From the NCBI GenBank assembly GCA_934203205.1, contig CAKPYV010000015.1, positions 1 through 46,921 on the forward strand: a DNA stretch of 46,921 nucleotides, read 5' to 3'. The stretch is from an uncultured Anaerovibrio sp. GTDB taxonomy: Bacteria > Bacillota > Negativicutes > Selenomonadales > Selenomonadaceae. Below the pieces are notes generated by a model. The model was not told the DNA's origin, did no database searches, and saw nothing but the letters and a program-made list of their open reading frames with translations. Positions 1-6,295 of this stretch are shown here, piece by piece (the first letter of the stretch is position 1; each line of letters opens with the position of its first letter). Made by a program: the position numbers and the translations under genes.

Positions 1-74
1 GCGAGAGCGTGCCTGAAAGGGTACTCCCATATCGCCATATTAGGTAATAAATGCACCTCGATAAATCAGAATTT
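1..74. repeat. Right-hand fragment of the compound repeat element (copy 0)
   Basis: The first 36 bases match exactly the end of the 159-bp palindromic module at 5036-5194 and 6501-6659. They are followed by a diverged version of the element's right terminal repeat (ending CAGAATTT at 67-74). The element's last bases overlap the stop codon of fliB (73-75). The rest of the element lies outside the window, which suggests the sequence was cut at a repeat. Confidence 0.8.
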
Positions 75-1245
75 ATTTTATTCTCAACAACACCTGCATA
101 AGCTTTATTGGCTCGCTTTCAAATATCTCTGTTTCCTTTACTAAGGCTTTGGAAAAATCTCGTCTGTGATCTAATATTTTTGAAAAGGCTCCCAATACAT
201 CCAATATATTAAATTTCTGCCATGTCTCATCCAGGCCATAAGCAGTATAAATCCATAACTGGCACATTTCATAAGCGATCAAATAGGAAAAATAATTATG
301 CAAAAAGCCTCCACTAAAGGAATATGGATAGCCATGCAAAAGCCATTCATGCTGCCAATATCGCTCTAAAATGCTTCCAAAGTGCTCTTGTATCAGCTGA
401 TGCCTTTCCTCATATACATTGTTATGGTACTTATTCATTATTTGCCAAGACTCGCCCTCAGCCAGCAAGTCTTTTTCCTGCTCCAGCGCCTTGATAATAC
501 CATTCATAAATTGGTGATGCGCCCTTGGATAATATTGCCAATTATCCCACAGCCCAGATATTTCCTGCCGGAATACATCACTGCTATAATGCTCTATCAA
601 GCCTGTTACAGCTTCTACATCCTGCTGGCAATCTTCCACTCTGTCCAAGAATAAGCCTAATAGTACCAAGCGTTGCTCAAAGGTGTAGGAAGCATTTTGC
701 AAAATAGCCAAGCCTCCCATCATAATATGAATAGCTACCAAATCATCAGGTACCTCCTTTGGCTGAAGGGATTTAGCTGCCAATTGCCATGCAGGGGTAT
801 CATCCTCACAGCTCATTTGCTGTATTTCCATCCCCTCAGATGAACGCAATGCCTGCTCCGCTGCTACTGGACAGGTCAGGCTCATCAGTCTGAATTGATA
901 ATTGCCTATTTTTTGTACAATTCGGGGATATGTTTTGCAGGTTTCGGATAAGGCTTCCTCCCCAAAATTTCTTTGGACATAACAAAAATTATCCTCACAC
1001 AGCAGTGAACAGGCTCCTTCCGGACTAAATTTAATGCCAAAACCAGAAGCGCGGTTTGAGGGTTCAATGCTTGACAATATTTTTCTCCGTACATCAGGAT
1101 TCTTGATACGCTGATATTTCTTGTAGGTTTCCCGATCAATATCTATAAACCAGATCTTCCTGCAACATTTAGCATTGCATTTAGAACCATCACATTGAAA
1201 ATCACCTACGTATTTAGGCTGCAATATTATGCTCTGATTGCTCAT
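73..1245 (-). CDS. fliB: Flagellin lysine-N-methylase FliB
   Basis: This is a 390-residue protein of the FliB family, which methylates surface lysines of flagellin in the cytoplasm before export. The N-terminus carries clustered cysteines (C18, C23, C27, C28) followed by C79, C83, C88, C103 and C125. This pattern is shared with the YkgJ/FliB group and is thought to bind an iron-sulfur or metal centre. Length fits the family. It lies directly downstream of fliC on the same strand, separated by about 250 bases with two hairpins, so it may be read through from fliC or transcribed separately. The stop codon is formed at the junction with a repeat-element end, so the last residues may not be ancestral. 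The family assignment is firm; methylation of this particular flagellin is inferred from adjacency. Confidence 0.88.
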   Translation of the reverse strand: MSNQSIILQPKYVGDFQCDGSKCNAKCCRKIWFIDIDRETYKKYQRIKNPDVRRKILSSIEPSNRASGFGIKFSPEGACSLLCEDNFCYVQRNFGEEALSETCKTYPRIVQKIGNYQFRLMSLTCPVAAEQALRSSEGMEIQQMSCEDDTPAWQLAAKSLQPKEVPDDLVAIHIMMGGLAILQNASYTFEQRLVLLGLFLDRVEDCQQDVEAVTGLIEHYSSDVFRQEISGLWDNWQYYPRAHHQFMNGIIKALEQEKDLLAEGESWQIMNKYHNNVYEERHQLIQEHFGSILERYWQHEWLLHGYPYSFSGGFLHNYFSYLIAYEMCQLWIYTAYGLDETWQKFNILDVLGAFSKILDHRRDFSKALVKETEIFESEPIKLMQVLLRIK

Positions 1246-1286
1246 AAGAAAATATCTACCTTTCTATACTATTTCATAAAAAGAAT

Positions 1287-1314
1287 GGAGCGGGAGTGAC
1301 AACTCTCCCGCCCC
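1287..1314 (-). terminator. Hairpin with T-run upstream of fliB
   Basis: A 10-bp G/C-rich inverted repeat (GGAGCGGGAG / CTCCCGCCCC) is followed on the minus strand by ATTCTTTTTAT. It fits an intrinsic terminator after fliC, or an attenuator between fliC and fliB. Confidence 0.6.
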
Positions 1315-1405
1315 ATATGCAATGGTAGTTCTAATAACACACCTTGATCCTTCAGGCTAGCAACAAGAAGGGGTGCGGAATTAGCATATTAAATTTATAT
1401 ATACC

Positions 1406-1429
1406 AGTGGCAAGCGAAACCTTGCCACT
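1406..1429 (-). terminator. Hairpin downstream of fliC
   Basis: A perfect 9-bp stem (AGTGGCAAG / CTTGCCACT) lies about 70 bases after the fliC stop. The following minus-strand sequence is A/T-rich but not a clean T-run, so it may act as an mRNA 3'-end stabiliser as well as a terminator. Confidence 0.55.
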
Positions 1430-1499
1430 AAATATATCATAATAATTTGACAGCTTATCTAAATAGATTTGCCATCAACCAGCTATCCTAGCTATGCTC

Positions 1500-3875
1500 T
1501 TACTGGAGCAGGGACAATACGTTGGAGCTGGACTGGTTAGCCTGAGCCAACATGGACTGAGCAGCCTGCAGCAGAACATTGTTCCTGGTGTAGTTGGTCA
1601 TTTCCTTAGCCATATCAGCATCACGAATAGTGGACTCGGAAGCCTGAACATTCTCAGATGCAGTGGTCAGGTTGGTGGAAGTGTACTCCAGACGGGACTC
1701 AACGGAACCAATGGTGGTCTGCTGGTCAAGAGCCTTCTGGATTGCATTATCCAGTACATTGATAGCAGCATTTGCCTTAGCCTGATTAGAAATGTTCAAC
1801 TTGGTACCATCTGCACCCTGCAAGCCCAGAGCCTCAGCACGCATATCGGTAAGACCAACCTTAATAGACTGGTTAGCCTTGGCACCAACCTGCAGGCTGA
1901 TAGCATTGTCATCGGACTTATTCTGAGCACGCACAGTCTCCTCAAAAGCATCCAAAGCTGCATTAGCAGACTTCTTTACATTGCCCTGAGCATCAGATAC
2001 GGAGATATTCAAGCCGGAAATCTGGCCACCGATACCAGCATTATTGGCAGTAATGGTAACCGCATTCTGTCCAGATGCAGTTGTTACCACTTCATCAGCA
2101 GAATTTACGCCAACATTGGAGCCAGTCATCAAGGCAGGTGCGGTAAACTTGGAAACTACATTTTCCTGAGCAGCCTTCAGAGCATCAGCAGCAGTACCTA
2201 CAGCATCCTTAGCGTCCTTCACAGATTTAAGTGCAGTAATATAGCCCTTAAAGGCATCAGCTGCAATAATTCTATCATTACCAGCAGCACCACCCTTAAA
2301 TTCGGTGGTCAGATTATTCAATGCAGTATTACCTTTAGTTTCATCGTAAGTACCATCTAACACTTTGCTAGCTATCGTATCCAGAGCCTTGGCAAATTCA
2401 GCCTTCATATCTGCAGCATTGGTGTCAGTTTTAGCCGCAGCAGCTACAGCTGTACCATTCTGAATAGCACCTTGGTCATCAAAAGTGAAACCTTTTTTAT
2501 AGGCTATCTGAGTTGCAGAATCAATACCTGCTCCCATAGCGGTTTCCAATGCACTACGCAAGGCATCTGCACCAGCCTGAGCAGTATTAACTTTTTGCTG
2601 TTTCTCAAGGGCATCCAACTGCTTGGTTGCATCCTCATAGGCCTTAACAGAGTTGCTCATATTATTTTTTGCGGTATTGAAATCAGCAACATCCTCACGA
2701 TAGGCAGCAACAGCTTCCTTCAAGCCAGCGTTGGTAGGCACTTCATAGGCAGCCTTCAACTTTGCTTCCATATCGGAGGTATCCAAAGTAGCAGCCTTGC
2801 CATCCCAAGCGATACCAGCCTTTTTCAAAGCAGCACCCAAGGTACCAGCAGTACCCTTATTTTTAGTAGCATCCGCTGGATCATATTCGCCCATGGCAGA
2901 CTCAGCCTTAGCCAATTCCTTATCGGCATTGATTACATTATTGTACAGATCACCAGCACCATAGGCAAAGCCATTTCCATCCTTAAAGCCCTTGGTTGCA
3001 AGATCACCAGCACCAGTAGAATCTGCAATATTACCAGCGTTAGCACCTGCAGTACTCTTTGCAGGGGTCTGAGTAGCATCTGCATCAGTACCATTGGACA
3101 GCTGACCTTTTAAATACTCAATGGCCTTGGCCTCAGCAGAGGCAGAAGAAATGCCCTGTGCACCACCAGCAGCCTTTACGGCATCATTATCGTTGGTAGC
3201 GAAAATCTGATTGTCCTTATCAATATCCTCAGCAGCAGCAAAAATATCCTGCAAGGTCTTGTCGCCTACCTGGAAAGTAGTGCTATAGGTCTTACCACCC
3301 TGTACATAGGAAACAGTAACCTTATCGGTATCGTGAATCTCAAGGGAGTCACCACTGCGAGCCTCCAATTTGGTCAGCTTGGTATCAGCCTTGGTATCTT
3401 CGGAAAGATTTTGATTGGACAGAGCAGTGTAGGTAGCCTTACCCAAAGAGTTCTTGGAACCGTCAACCAAATATTTGCCATTGAAGGTTACGTTTGCGTT
3501 ATCGTTAATCTGGTCAATGGACTGATCCAGTTCCTTCTGGATGGTCTGACGGTCAGAATCGGTGTTGGAATCGTTGGCTGCATTTACAGCCTTTTCCTTC
3601 AAAGTCTTGAGAATCTCAACAGTGGAGCTTACAGCACCCTCAGCAACCTTCATCATGGAGCTGCCATTCTGGGTGTTCTGATTTGCCTGATCCAGGGAAC
3701 GGATCTGTACACGCATACGCTCAGAAATAGCGTAGCCGGAAGCATCATCAGCAGCGCTGTTAATCTTCATGCCGGAAGAAACCTTCTGCAGGCTCTTGGA
3801 CAGGGCGCTGGAGTTCTTGTTCAAAGTGTTGAGAGTGTTAATTGCGGTCATGTTGTTCTTTACGACCATAGCCAT
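1500..3875 (-). CDS. fliC: Flagellin, large form with long variable domain
   Basis: This 791-residue flagellin is the structural subunit of the flagellar filament. Roughly residues 1-150 form the conserved N-terminal D0/D1 helices (AINTLNTLNKNSS, SSGMKINSAADDASGYAISE). The last ~90 residues form the C-terminal D1/D0 helices (ASESTIRDADMAKEM, ending SSSNVLSLLQ). Between them is a ~550-residue alanine-, lysine- and aspartate-rich domain, far longer than in a minimal flagellin of about 270-500 residues. The start is fixed by AAGGAGG eight bases upstream of ATG. It is preceded by a leader with two strong hairpins and followed by fliB. The reverse strand carries long shadow ORFs that are not real genes. 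Confidence 0.97.
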   Translation of the reverse strand: MAMVVKNNMTAINTLNTLNKNSSALSKSLQKVSSGMKINSAADDASGYAISERMRVQIRSLDQANQNTQNGSSMMKVAEGAVSSTVEILKTLKEKAVNAANDSNTDSDRQTIQKELDQSIDQINDNANVTFNGKYLVDGSKNSLGKATYTALSNQNLSEDTKADTKLTKLEARSGDSLEIHDTDKVTVSYVQGGKTYSTTFQVGDKTLQDIFAAAEDIDKDNQIFATNDNDAVKAAGGAQGISSASAEAKAIEYLKGQLSNGTDADATQTPAKSTAGANAGNIADSTGAGDLATKGFKDGNGFAYGAGDLYNNVINADKELAKAESAMGEYDPADATKNKGTAGTLGAALKKAGIAWDGKAATLDTSDMEAKLKAAYEVPTNAGLKEAVAAYREDVADFNTAKNNMSNSVKAYEDATKQLDALEKQQKVNTAQAGADALRSALETAMGAGIDSATQIAYKKGFTFDDQGAIQNGTAVAAAAKTDTNAADMKAEFAKALDTIASKVLDGTYDETKGNTALNNLTTEFKGGAAGNDRIIAADAFKGYITALKSVKDAKDAVGTAADALKAAQENVVSKFTAPALMTGSNVGVNSADEVVTTASGQNAVTITANNAGIGGQISGLNISVSDAQGNVKKSANAALDAFEETVRAQNKSDDNAISLQVGAKANQSIKVGLTDMRAEALGLQGADGTKLNISNQAKANAAINVLDNAIQKALDQQTTIGSVESRLEYTSTNLTTASENVQASESTIRDADMAKEMTNYTRNNVLLQAAQSMLAQANQSSSNVLSLLQ

Positions 3876-3909
3876 AGTAAATTCCTCCTTGATTTAAAAA
3901 ACATCTAAA

Positions 3910-3967
3910 GAGAGATTGCATCCTTGCTATCTCTCCCATATAGGTAGGATTTTTCAGGAAAAATCCT
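3910..3967 (-). promoter_or_regulatory. Two hairpins in the fliC leader
   Basis: The leader contains a 7-bp stem (GAGAGAT / ATCTCTC, 3910-3935) and a perfect 10-bp stem with a 2-base nominal loop (AGGATTTTTC / GAAAAATCCT, 3946-3967). They sit 35-95 bases before the fliC start. Such structures usually stabilise abundant mRNAs or control their translation. I found no convincing sigma-28 promoter. A TTGACC..TATACT pair near 4057-4083 has only a 14-base spacer. Confidence 0.5.
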
Positions 3968-4286
3968 GTCCCAGCCTCCGCGGAAAAATTGTCTGGTACA
4001 GAGCTTTTCTCTACTCCATCCTCGGTGACTATATTTTAATATAGAAGTTGAAAAAATCAAGTATATTCGTAAGTTTTTAGGTCAAATTTCATTCCTGTGG
4101 CTACATGGGGGTTCTAGGGCCTCTCTGGCCTCATATGCCAGCCTCGTTCATGGCACTTAATAGTTTCCTAATTTTTGCAACTAAGTTGCAAATCATCTAC
4201 CCCCACCAATTCCCCTATCCTCATATTCCTCCACAGCCCGCCTCTAACACCTGCCTACAACAGCCTTATTCTTGACACAAAAATAA

Positions 4287-4326
4287 GGGCATATCCGCCT
4301 TACAAGCCGAATACGCCCAATTTTTT
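4287..4326. terminator. Bidirectional-looking intrinsic terminator in the intergenic island
   Basis: An imperfect stem (GGGCATATCCGCC / GCCGAATACGCCC) is followed by TTTTTT on the plus strand and preceded by a T-rich run on the minus strand. No gene lies immediately upstream on either strand. It may insulate fliC from the repeat island. Nothing else recognisable was seen between 3968 and 4287. Confidence 0.5.
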
Positions 4327-4442
4327 CACAAATTCTGTAGATATTTAGTTTTTCTTATTGTTTATATTTTATTTTTCTCGATACATCCAATTTTTATAAA
4401 TACAGCGATAATTCTCGATGATTCGCCAACAGTAGTTATCCT

Positions 4443-4535
4443 ATGATTTGCATTTTTGTGACTCTCTTGGGAGTTACTATCGCCTGTATAGCTTTTGGCT
4501 ACCAACTTGGCAAGGATATCAACAAAAGAAAATAA
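4443..4535 (+). pseudogene. Holin-like type I toxin, copy 1 (degenerate 5' end)
   Basis: A 30-codon ORF from ATG to TAA encodes one hydrophobic helix (IFVTLLG...IACIAFGYQLG) and a basic tail ending KRK. From the fourth codon it is nearly identical to copy 2 on the opposite strand at 5350-5454. The ribosome binding site, leader and promoter seen in copy 2 are missing here, and the first codons have diverged, so it is probably not translated. The shape (about 30 residues, one membrane helix, lysine/arginine tail, convergent small RNA) matches putative holin-like toxins of Firmicute type I toxin-antitoxin loci. Confidence 0.6.
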
Positions 4536-4613
4536 CCGCCCCAGTTCCCAATCTTGAGCGGTCATTTTCTACTTAACTTTGAGGGCTAACCGTCTATCGG
4601 TAGCACTTTCTTT
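4522..4613 (-). ncRNA. Putative antitoxin RNA for toxin copy 1
   Basis: A minus-strand promoter at 4620-4648 would start an RNA near 4613. It has a 5' hairpin (GCTACCG / CGGTTAGC) and ends at a hairpin built from GAAAAT-ACCGC / GCGGT-ATTTTC (4528-4569), then TTTTCTTTTG. The RNA overlaps the 3' end of the toxin copy, as in TxpA/RatA-type convergent loci. Confidence 0.55.
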
Positions 4614-4619
4614 ATATTT

Positions 4620-4648
4620 ATTTTACTACAAACCTCAACAATATGCAA
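4620..4648 (-). promoter_or_regulatory. Promoter of antitoxin RNA 1
   Basis: TTGCAT and TAAAAT are separated by 17 bases on the minus strand. The -35 box ends 1 base from the left end of repeat element 1 (starts 4650). Compared with copy 2 the -10 has changed from TATAAT to TAAAAT. Confidence 0.6.
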
Positions 4649-4717
4649 TAAATTCTGATTTGCAGAGTTGGCAATCTCCCTAAGGATGTAAATATAATTC
4701 GAGATGTCAAAGGTTTT

Positions 4718-4930
4718 CGAAATACAGCCTGCGGTCATAACGACTTTCGCTCTGTCCGACTTAATGGCCCTATTTGATGGTTTATCCTTACGCATTAATA
4801 CCGCTTGTCGCTGAGCCAATTCACAGAGGCTGTAATGATAGAGAGTGCCACCGGGGCCACTTTTGCTGCGCAAAAGCAAGAGTCTCCCGACGCAAAAGTG
4901 TCATGCCCCTCCGGCTGTTGTCGAATCATC
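4718..4930. repeat. Module A of the compound element, copy 1
   Basis: A 213-bp block shared at equal length with 6047-6259 and differing by scattered substitutions. It includes a hairpin built on CACTTTTGC / GCAAAAGTG, flanked by CCGGGGC / GCCCCTCCGG. The pairing is kept in both copies, which suggests selection on DNA or RNA structure rather than on a protein. Confidence 0.75.
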
Positions 4931-5035
4931 AAGGCTTATCGGTATTGCCAATCTTCGATAATTCTGCTACCTTCGTAAAAAATCGGTCATTTCAAACAGT
5001 GCCAAGGCGGAAAATTGCGATGAATACACTAATGA

Positions 5036-5194
5036 GCGGTATGGGAGTACCCTGCACAGGTACTCTTCGCGCCTCGGTACTTAGCGATTCATGAGCTTTC
5101 GGGGCGTCAGCCACGAATTGCCTCATGAGAGCTTTAGTACCGCTAGGCGAGAAAAGTAGCGAGAGCGTGCCTGAAAGGGTACTCCCATATCGCC
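5036..5194. repeat. Module B: 159-bp near-palindrome, copy 1
   Basis: The sequence is identical to 6501-6659. The outer arms pair over 18 positions (GCGGTATGGGAGTACCCT with AGGGTACTCCCATATCGC). Inner pairs include CGGTACT / AGTACCG and CATGAG / CTCATG. The whole can fold into one long interrupted hairpin as DNA or RNA. Exact identity between copies implies recent spread or gene conversion. Confidence 0.85.
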
Positions 5195-5231
5195 ATATAG
5201 GTAATTGATGTATTCGGCAAATCAGAATTTA

Positions 5232-5260
5232 TTGCACACTATTGAGGTTTGTAGTATAAT
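5232..5260 (+). promoter_or_regulatory. Promoter of antitoxin RNA 2
   Basis: TTGCAC and TATAAT are separated by 17 bases, a strong housekeeping-type promoter. Its -35 box starts 2 bases after the right end of repeat element 1 (5230). Confidence 0.75.
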
Positions 5261-5266
5261 AAATAT

Positions 5267-5361
5267 AAAGAAAGTGCTACCGATAGACGGTTAGCCCTCA
5301 ATTTTAAAGTAGTTGAAAATAACCGTTCAAGATTGGTGGCTTGGGGCGGTTATTTTCTTTT
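5267..5361 (+). ncRNA. Putative antitoxin RNA for toxin copy 2
   Basis: This is an RNA of about 95 bases starting just after the promoter at 5232-5260. It has a 5' hairpin (GCTACCG / CGGTTAGC with one bulge) and a terminator hairpin (GAAAATAACCG / CGGTTATTTTC, 5315-5357) followed by a T-rich run. It converges on the toxin mRNA and overlaps its last codons and 3' untranslated region. This is the arrangement expected for a type I antitoxin that pairs with the toxin mRNA 3' end. Function is inferred from architecture. Confidence 0.65.
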
Positions 5362-5454
5362 GTGAATATCCTTGCCTAGTTGGTAGCCAAAAGCTATACA
5401 GGCGATAGCAACTCCCAAGAGAGTCACAAAAATGCCAATAATATCCAAGGACAA
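5350..5454 (-). CDS. Putative holin-like type I toxin, copy 2
   Basis: A 34-residue ORF starting at TTG encodes a short N-terminus, one hydrophobic segment (IIGIFVTLLGVAIACIAFGY) and a charged tail ending HKRK. It is preceded by a very strong ribosome binding site (GGAGGGGG, 5462-5469) with suitable spacing to TTG. An ATG at 5464 is in another frame and stops after 11 codons. The gene has a promoter at 5583-5612, a ~130-base structured leader and a convergent antitoxin RNA. Such peptides in the TxpA/BsrG/Fst-like groups insert in the membrane and depolarise the cell when overproduced. Here that role is inferred from size, topology and locus layout. Confidence 0.65.
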   Translation of the reverse strand: MSLDIIGIFVTLLGVAIACIAFGYQLGKDIHKRK

Positions 5455-5502
5455 AGCATCACCCCCTCCGCAATAGGATGACCGCTTAAGCCTACGGCCT
5501 CA

Positions 5503-5529
5503 TTTTGGAGGGTAAGAATCCCTCCAAAA
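5503..5529 (-). promoter_or_regulatory. Leader hairpin of toxin mRNA with an SD mimic
   Basis: The toxin leader contains a 10-bp stem (TTTTGGAGGG / CCCTCCAAAA). Its 5' arm copies the Shine-Dalgarno core GGAGGG, so the 3' arm (CCCTCC) can pair either with that arm or with the true Shine-Dalgarno at 5464-5469. Similar alternative pairings control translation of other type I toxins. The structure also occurs in the copy at the right end of the window. Confidence 0.6.
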
Positions 5530-5582
5530 ACGCAAAAACGCTCAGAGGGCTAACCGCCTACCGTTATGGTAGCACTGTGATA

Positions 5583-5612
5583 ATTATATCCCATGGCTAT
5601 AGATAATAGCAA
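5583..5612 (-). promoter_or_regulatory. Promoter of toxin copy 2
   Basis: TTGCTA and TATAAT are separated by 18 bases on the minus strand. The same pair with the same spacing is found in the inverted copy at 46763-46792. Confidence 0.7.
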
Positions 5613-5676
5613 GTAAATTAGAAATTATTGTTATTTAAGCAGGAGATTGGAAAATATTATCGAATAATAAATATGT

Positions 5677-5713
5677 AAATCCTTTGTAAGTTTATTTTTG
5701 CAAAGGATTTTTT
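5677..5713 (+). terminator. Intrinsic terminator, plus strand
   Basis: A 10-bp perfect stem (AAATCCTTTG / CAAAGGATTT) is followed by TTTTTTG. No plus-strand gene is recognised upstream between 5612 and 5677. It may terminate a lost or very short transcript, or read-through out of the antitoxin direction. Confidence 0.5.
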
Positions 5714-5805
5714 GTTGTCTATTTGGCTAACTATCACAGGTGAACTATCGTTGATTTTATTAAGTTAACGCAGGTCACATATCGACCACATCTTGCAGCA
5801 AGCAC

Positions 5806-5943
5806 GAAAAAAGCAGTCCTGGCCTGGACTGCTTATTCGTAAGATGTTGTGACCATCAGTGTTGGCGCACTGTTTGACGGTCGGTTATCAAATGACTTAA
5901 AAACATGTAGCGGCGACCATCATTGTGGTTCGCTCTTTTTTAT
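5806..5943 (-). ncRNA. Structured small RNA, possibly an orphan antitoxin
   Basis: A promoter at 5950-5978 would produce a minus-strand RNA of about 138 bases. It contains hairpins at 5909-5934 (AGCG..ACC / GGT..CGCT) and 5851-5882 (GACC-CAGTG / CACTG-GGTC), and a terminator at 5811-5834 (AAGCAGTCC / GGACTGCTT) followed by TTTTTT. The layout copies that of the antitoxin RNAs at 4522-4613 and 5267-5361, including a promoter abutting a repeat-element end. The sequence is different and no toxin ORF is recognisable beside it. On the plus strand the same region folds into a larger hairpin (5773-5854) and ends in TTTTTT at 5936-5941, so either strand could be the functional one. Confidence 0.5.
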
Positions 5944-5949
5944 GTTTTT

Positions 5950-5978
5950 ATTTTAGCTCACATAAACATCTTAGTCAA
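5950..5978 (-). promoter_or_regulatory. Promoter of the structured small RNA
   Basis: TTGACT and TAAAAT are separated by 17 bases on the minus strand. The -35 box overlaps the left end of repeat element 2 (5977) by two bases. Confidence 0.6.
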
Positions 5979-6046
5979 GTTTTGATTTGCCGAGTTGACT
6001 ATCCCCCTAAATATTGGAAATGAAAGTCGTTATGTCAGTGGGTTCT

Positions 6047-6259
6047 CGAAATACAGCCTGCGGTCATAACGACTTTTGCTCTGTCCGACTTAATGGCCCT
6101 ATCTGATGATTTATCCTAACGCAGTAATACCGCTTGTCGCTGAGCCAATTCACATAGGCCGTAATGATAGAGAGTGCCACCGGGGCCACTTTTGCTGTGC
6201 AAAAGCAGGAGTCTCCCGACGCAAAAGTGTCATGCCCCTCCGGCTGTTGTCGAATCATC
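6047..6259. repeat. Module A of the compound element, copy 2
   Basis: This 213-bp block corresponds to 4718-4930 with scattered base changes that keep the main stem (CACTTTTGC / GCAAAAGTG). The open frames of 64-65 codons that cross it on both strands have no ribosome binding site and are treated as fortuitous. Confidence 0.75.
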
Positions 6260-6295
6260 GTGATTTTTCGATTCTATCTAAATATCCACAGCCGA

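Larger units (their letters stand above)
4650..5230. mobile_element. Compound repeat element, copy 1 (non-autonomous, TIR-flanked)
   Basis: The element is bounded by 17-bp terminal inverted repeats (AAATTCTGATTTGCAGA on the left, complement of TCGGCAAATCAGAATTT on the right; 16 of 17 match). It contains a 213-bp module A (4718-4930) and a 159-bp palindromic module B (5036-5194), joined by 105 unique bases. No transposase-sized ORF is present; the short ORFs inside look fortuitous. The same layout recurs at 5977-6698 and partly at 1-74. It resembles a MITE or other passively mobilised element. No clear target duplication is visible because both flanks are inverted copies of the toxin locus. 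Confidence 0.65.

Noticed and set aside
1494..2360. A 288-codon open frame on the plus strand, and others to 3908
   Set aside because: Antisense to fliC; low-complexity Ser/Leu/Ile composition mirrors the flagellin codons.
4057..4083. TTGACC..TATACT pair as a fliC promoter
   Set aside because: The spacer is only 14 bases, too short for a housekeeping promoter, and it does not match the sigma-28 consensus.
4362..4879. Minus-strand ORFs of 67 and 97 codons at 4362-4565 and 4586-4879
   Set aside because: They run antisense through toxin copy 1 and the repeat element without ribosome binding sites; the strand and structure fit the toxin and antitoxin RNA better.
5431..5466. ATG-initiated 11-codon frame in toxin copy 2
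   Set aside because: It stops after 11 codons, and the conserved hydrophobic peptide is in the TTG frame.
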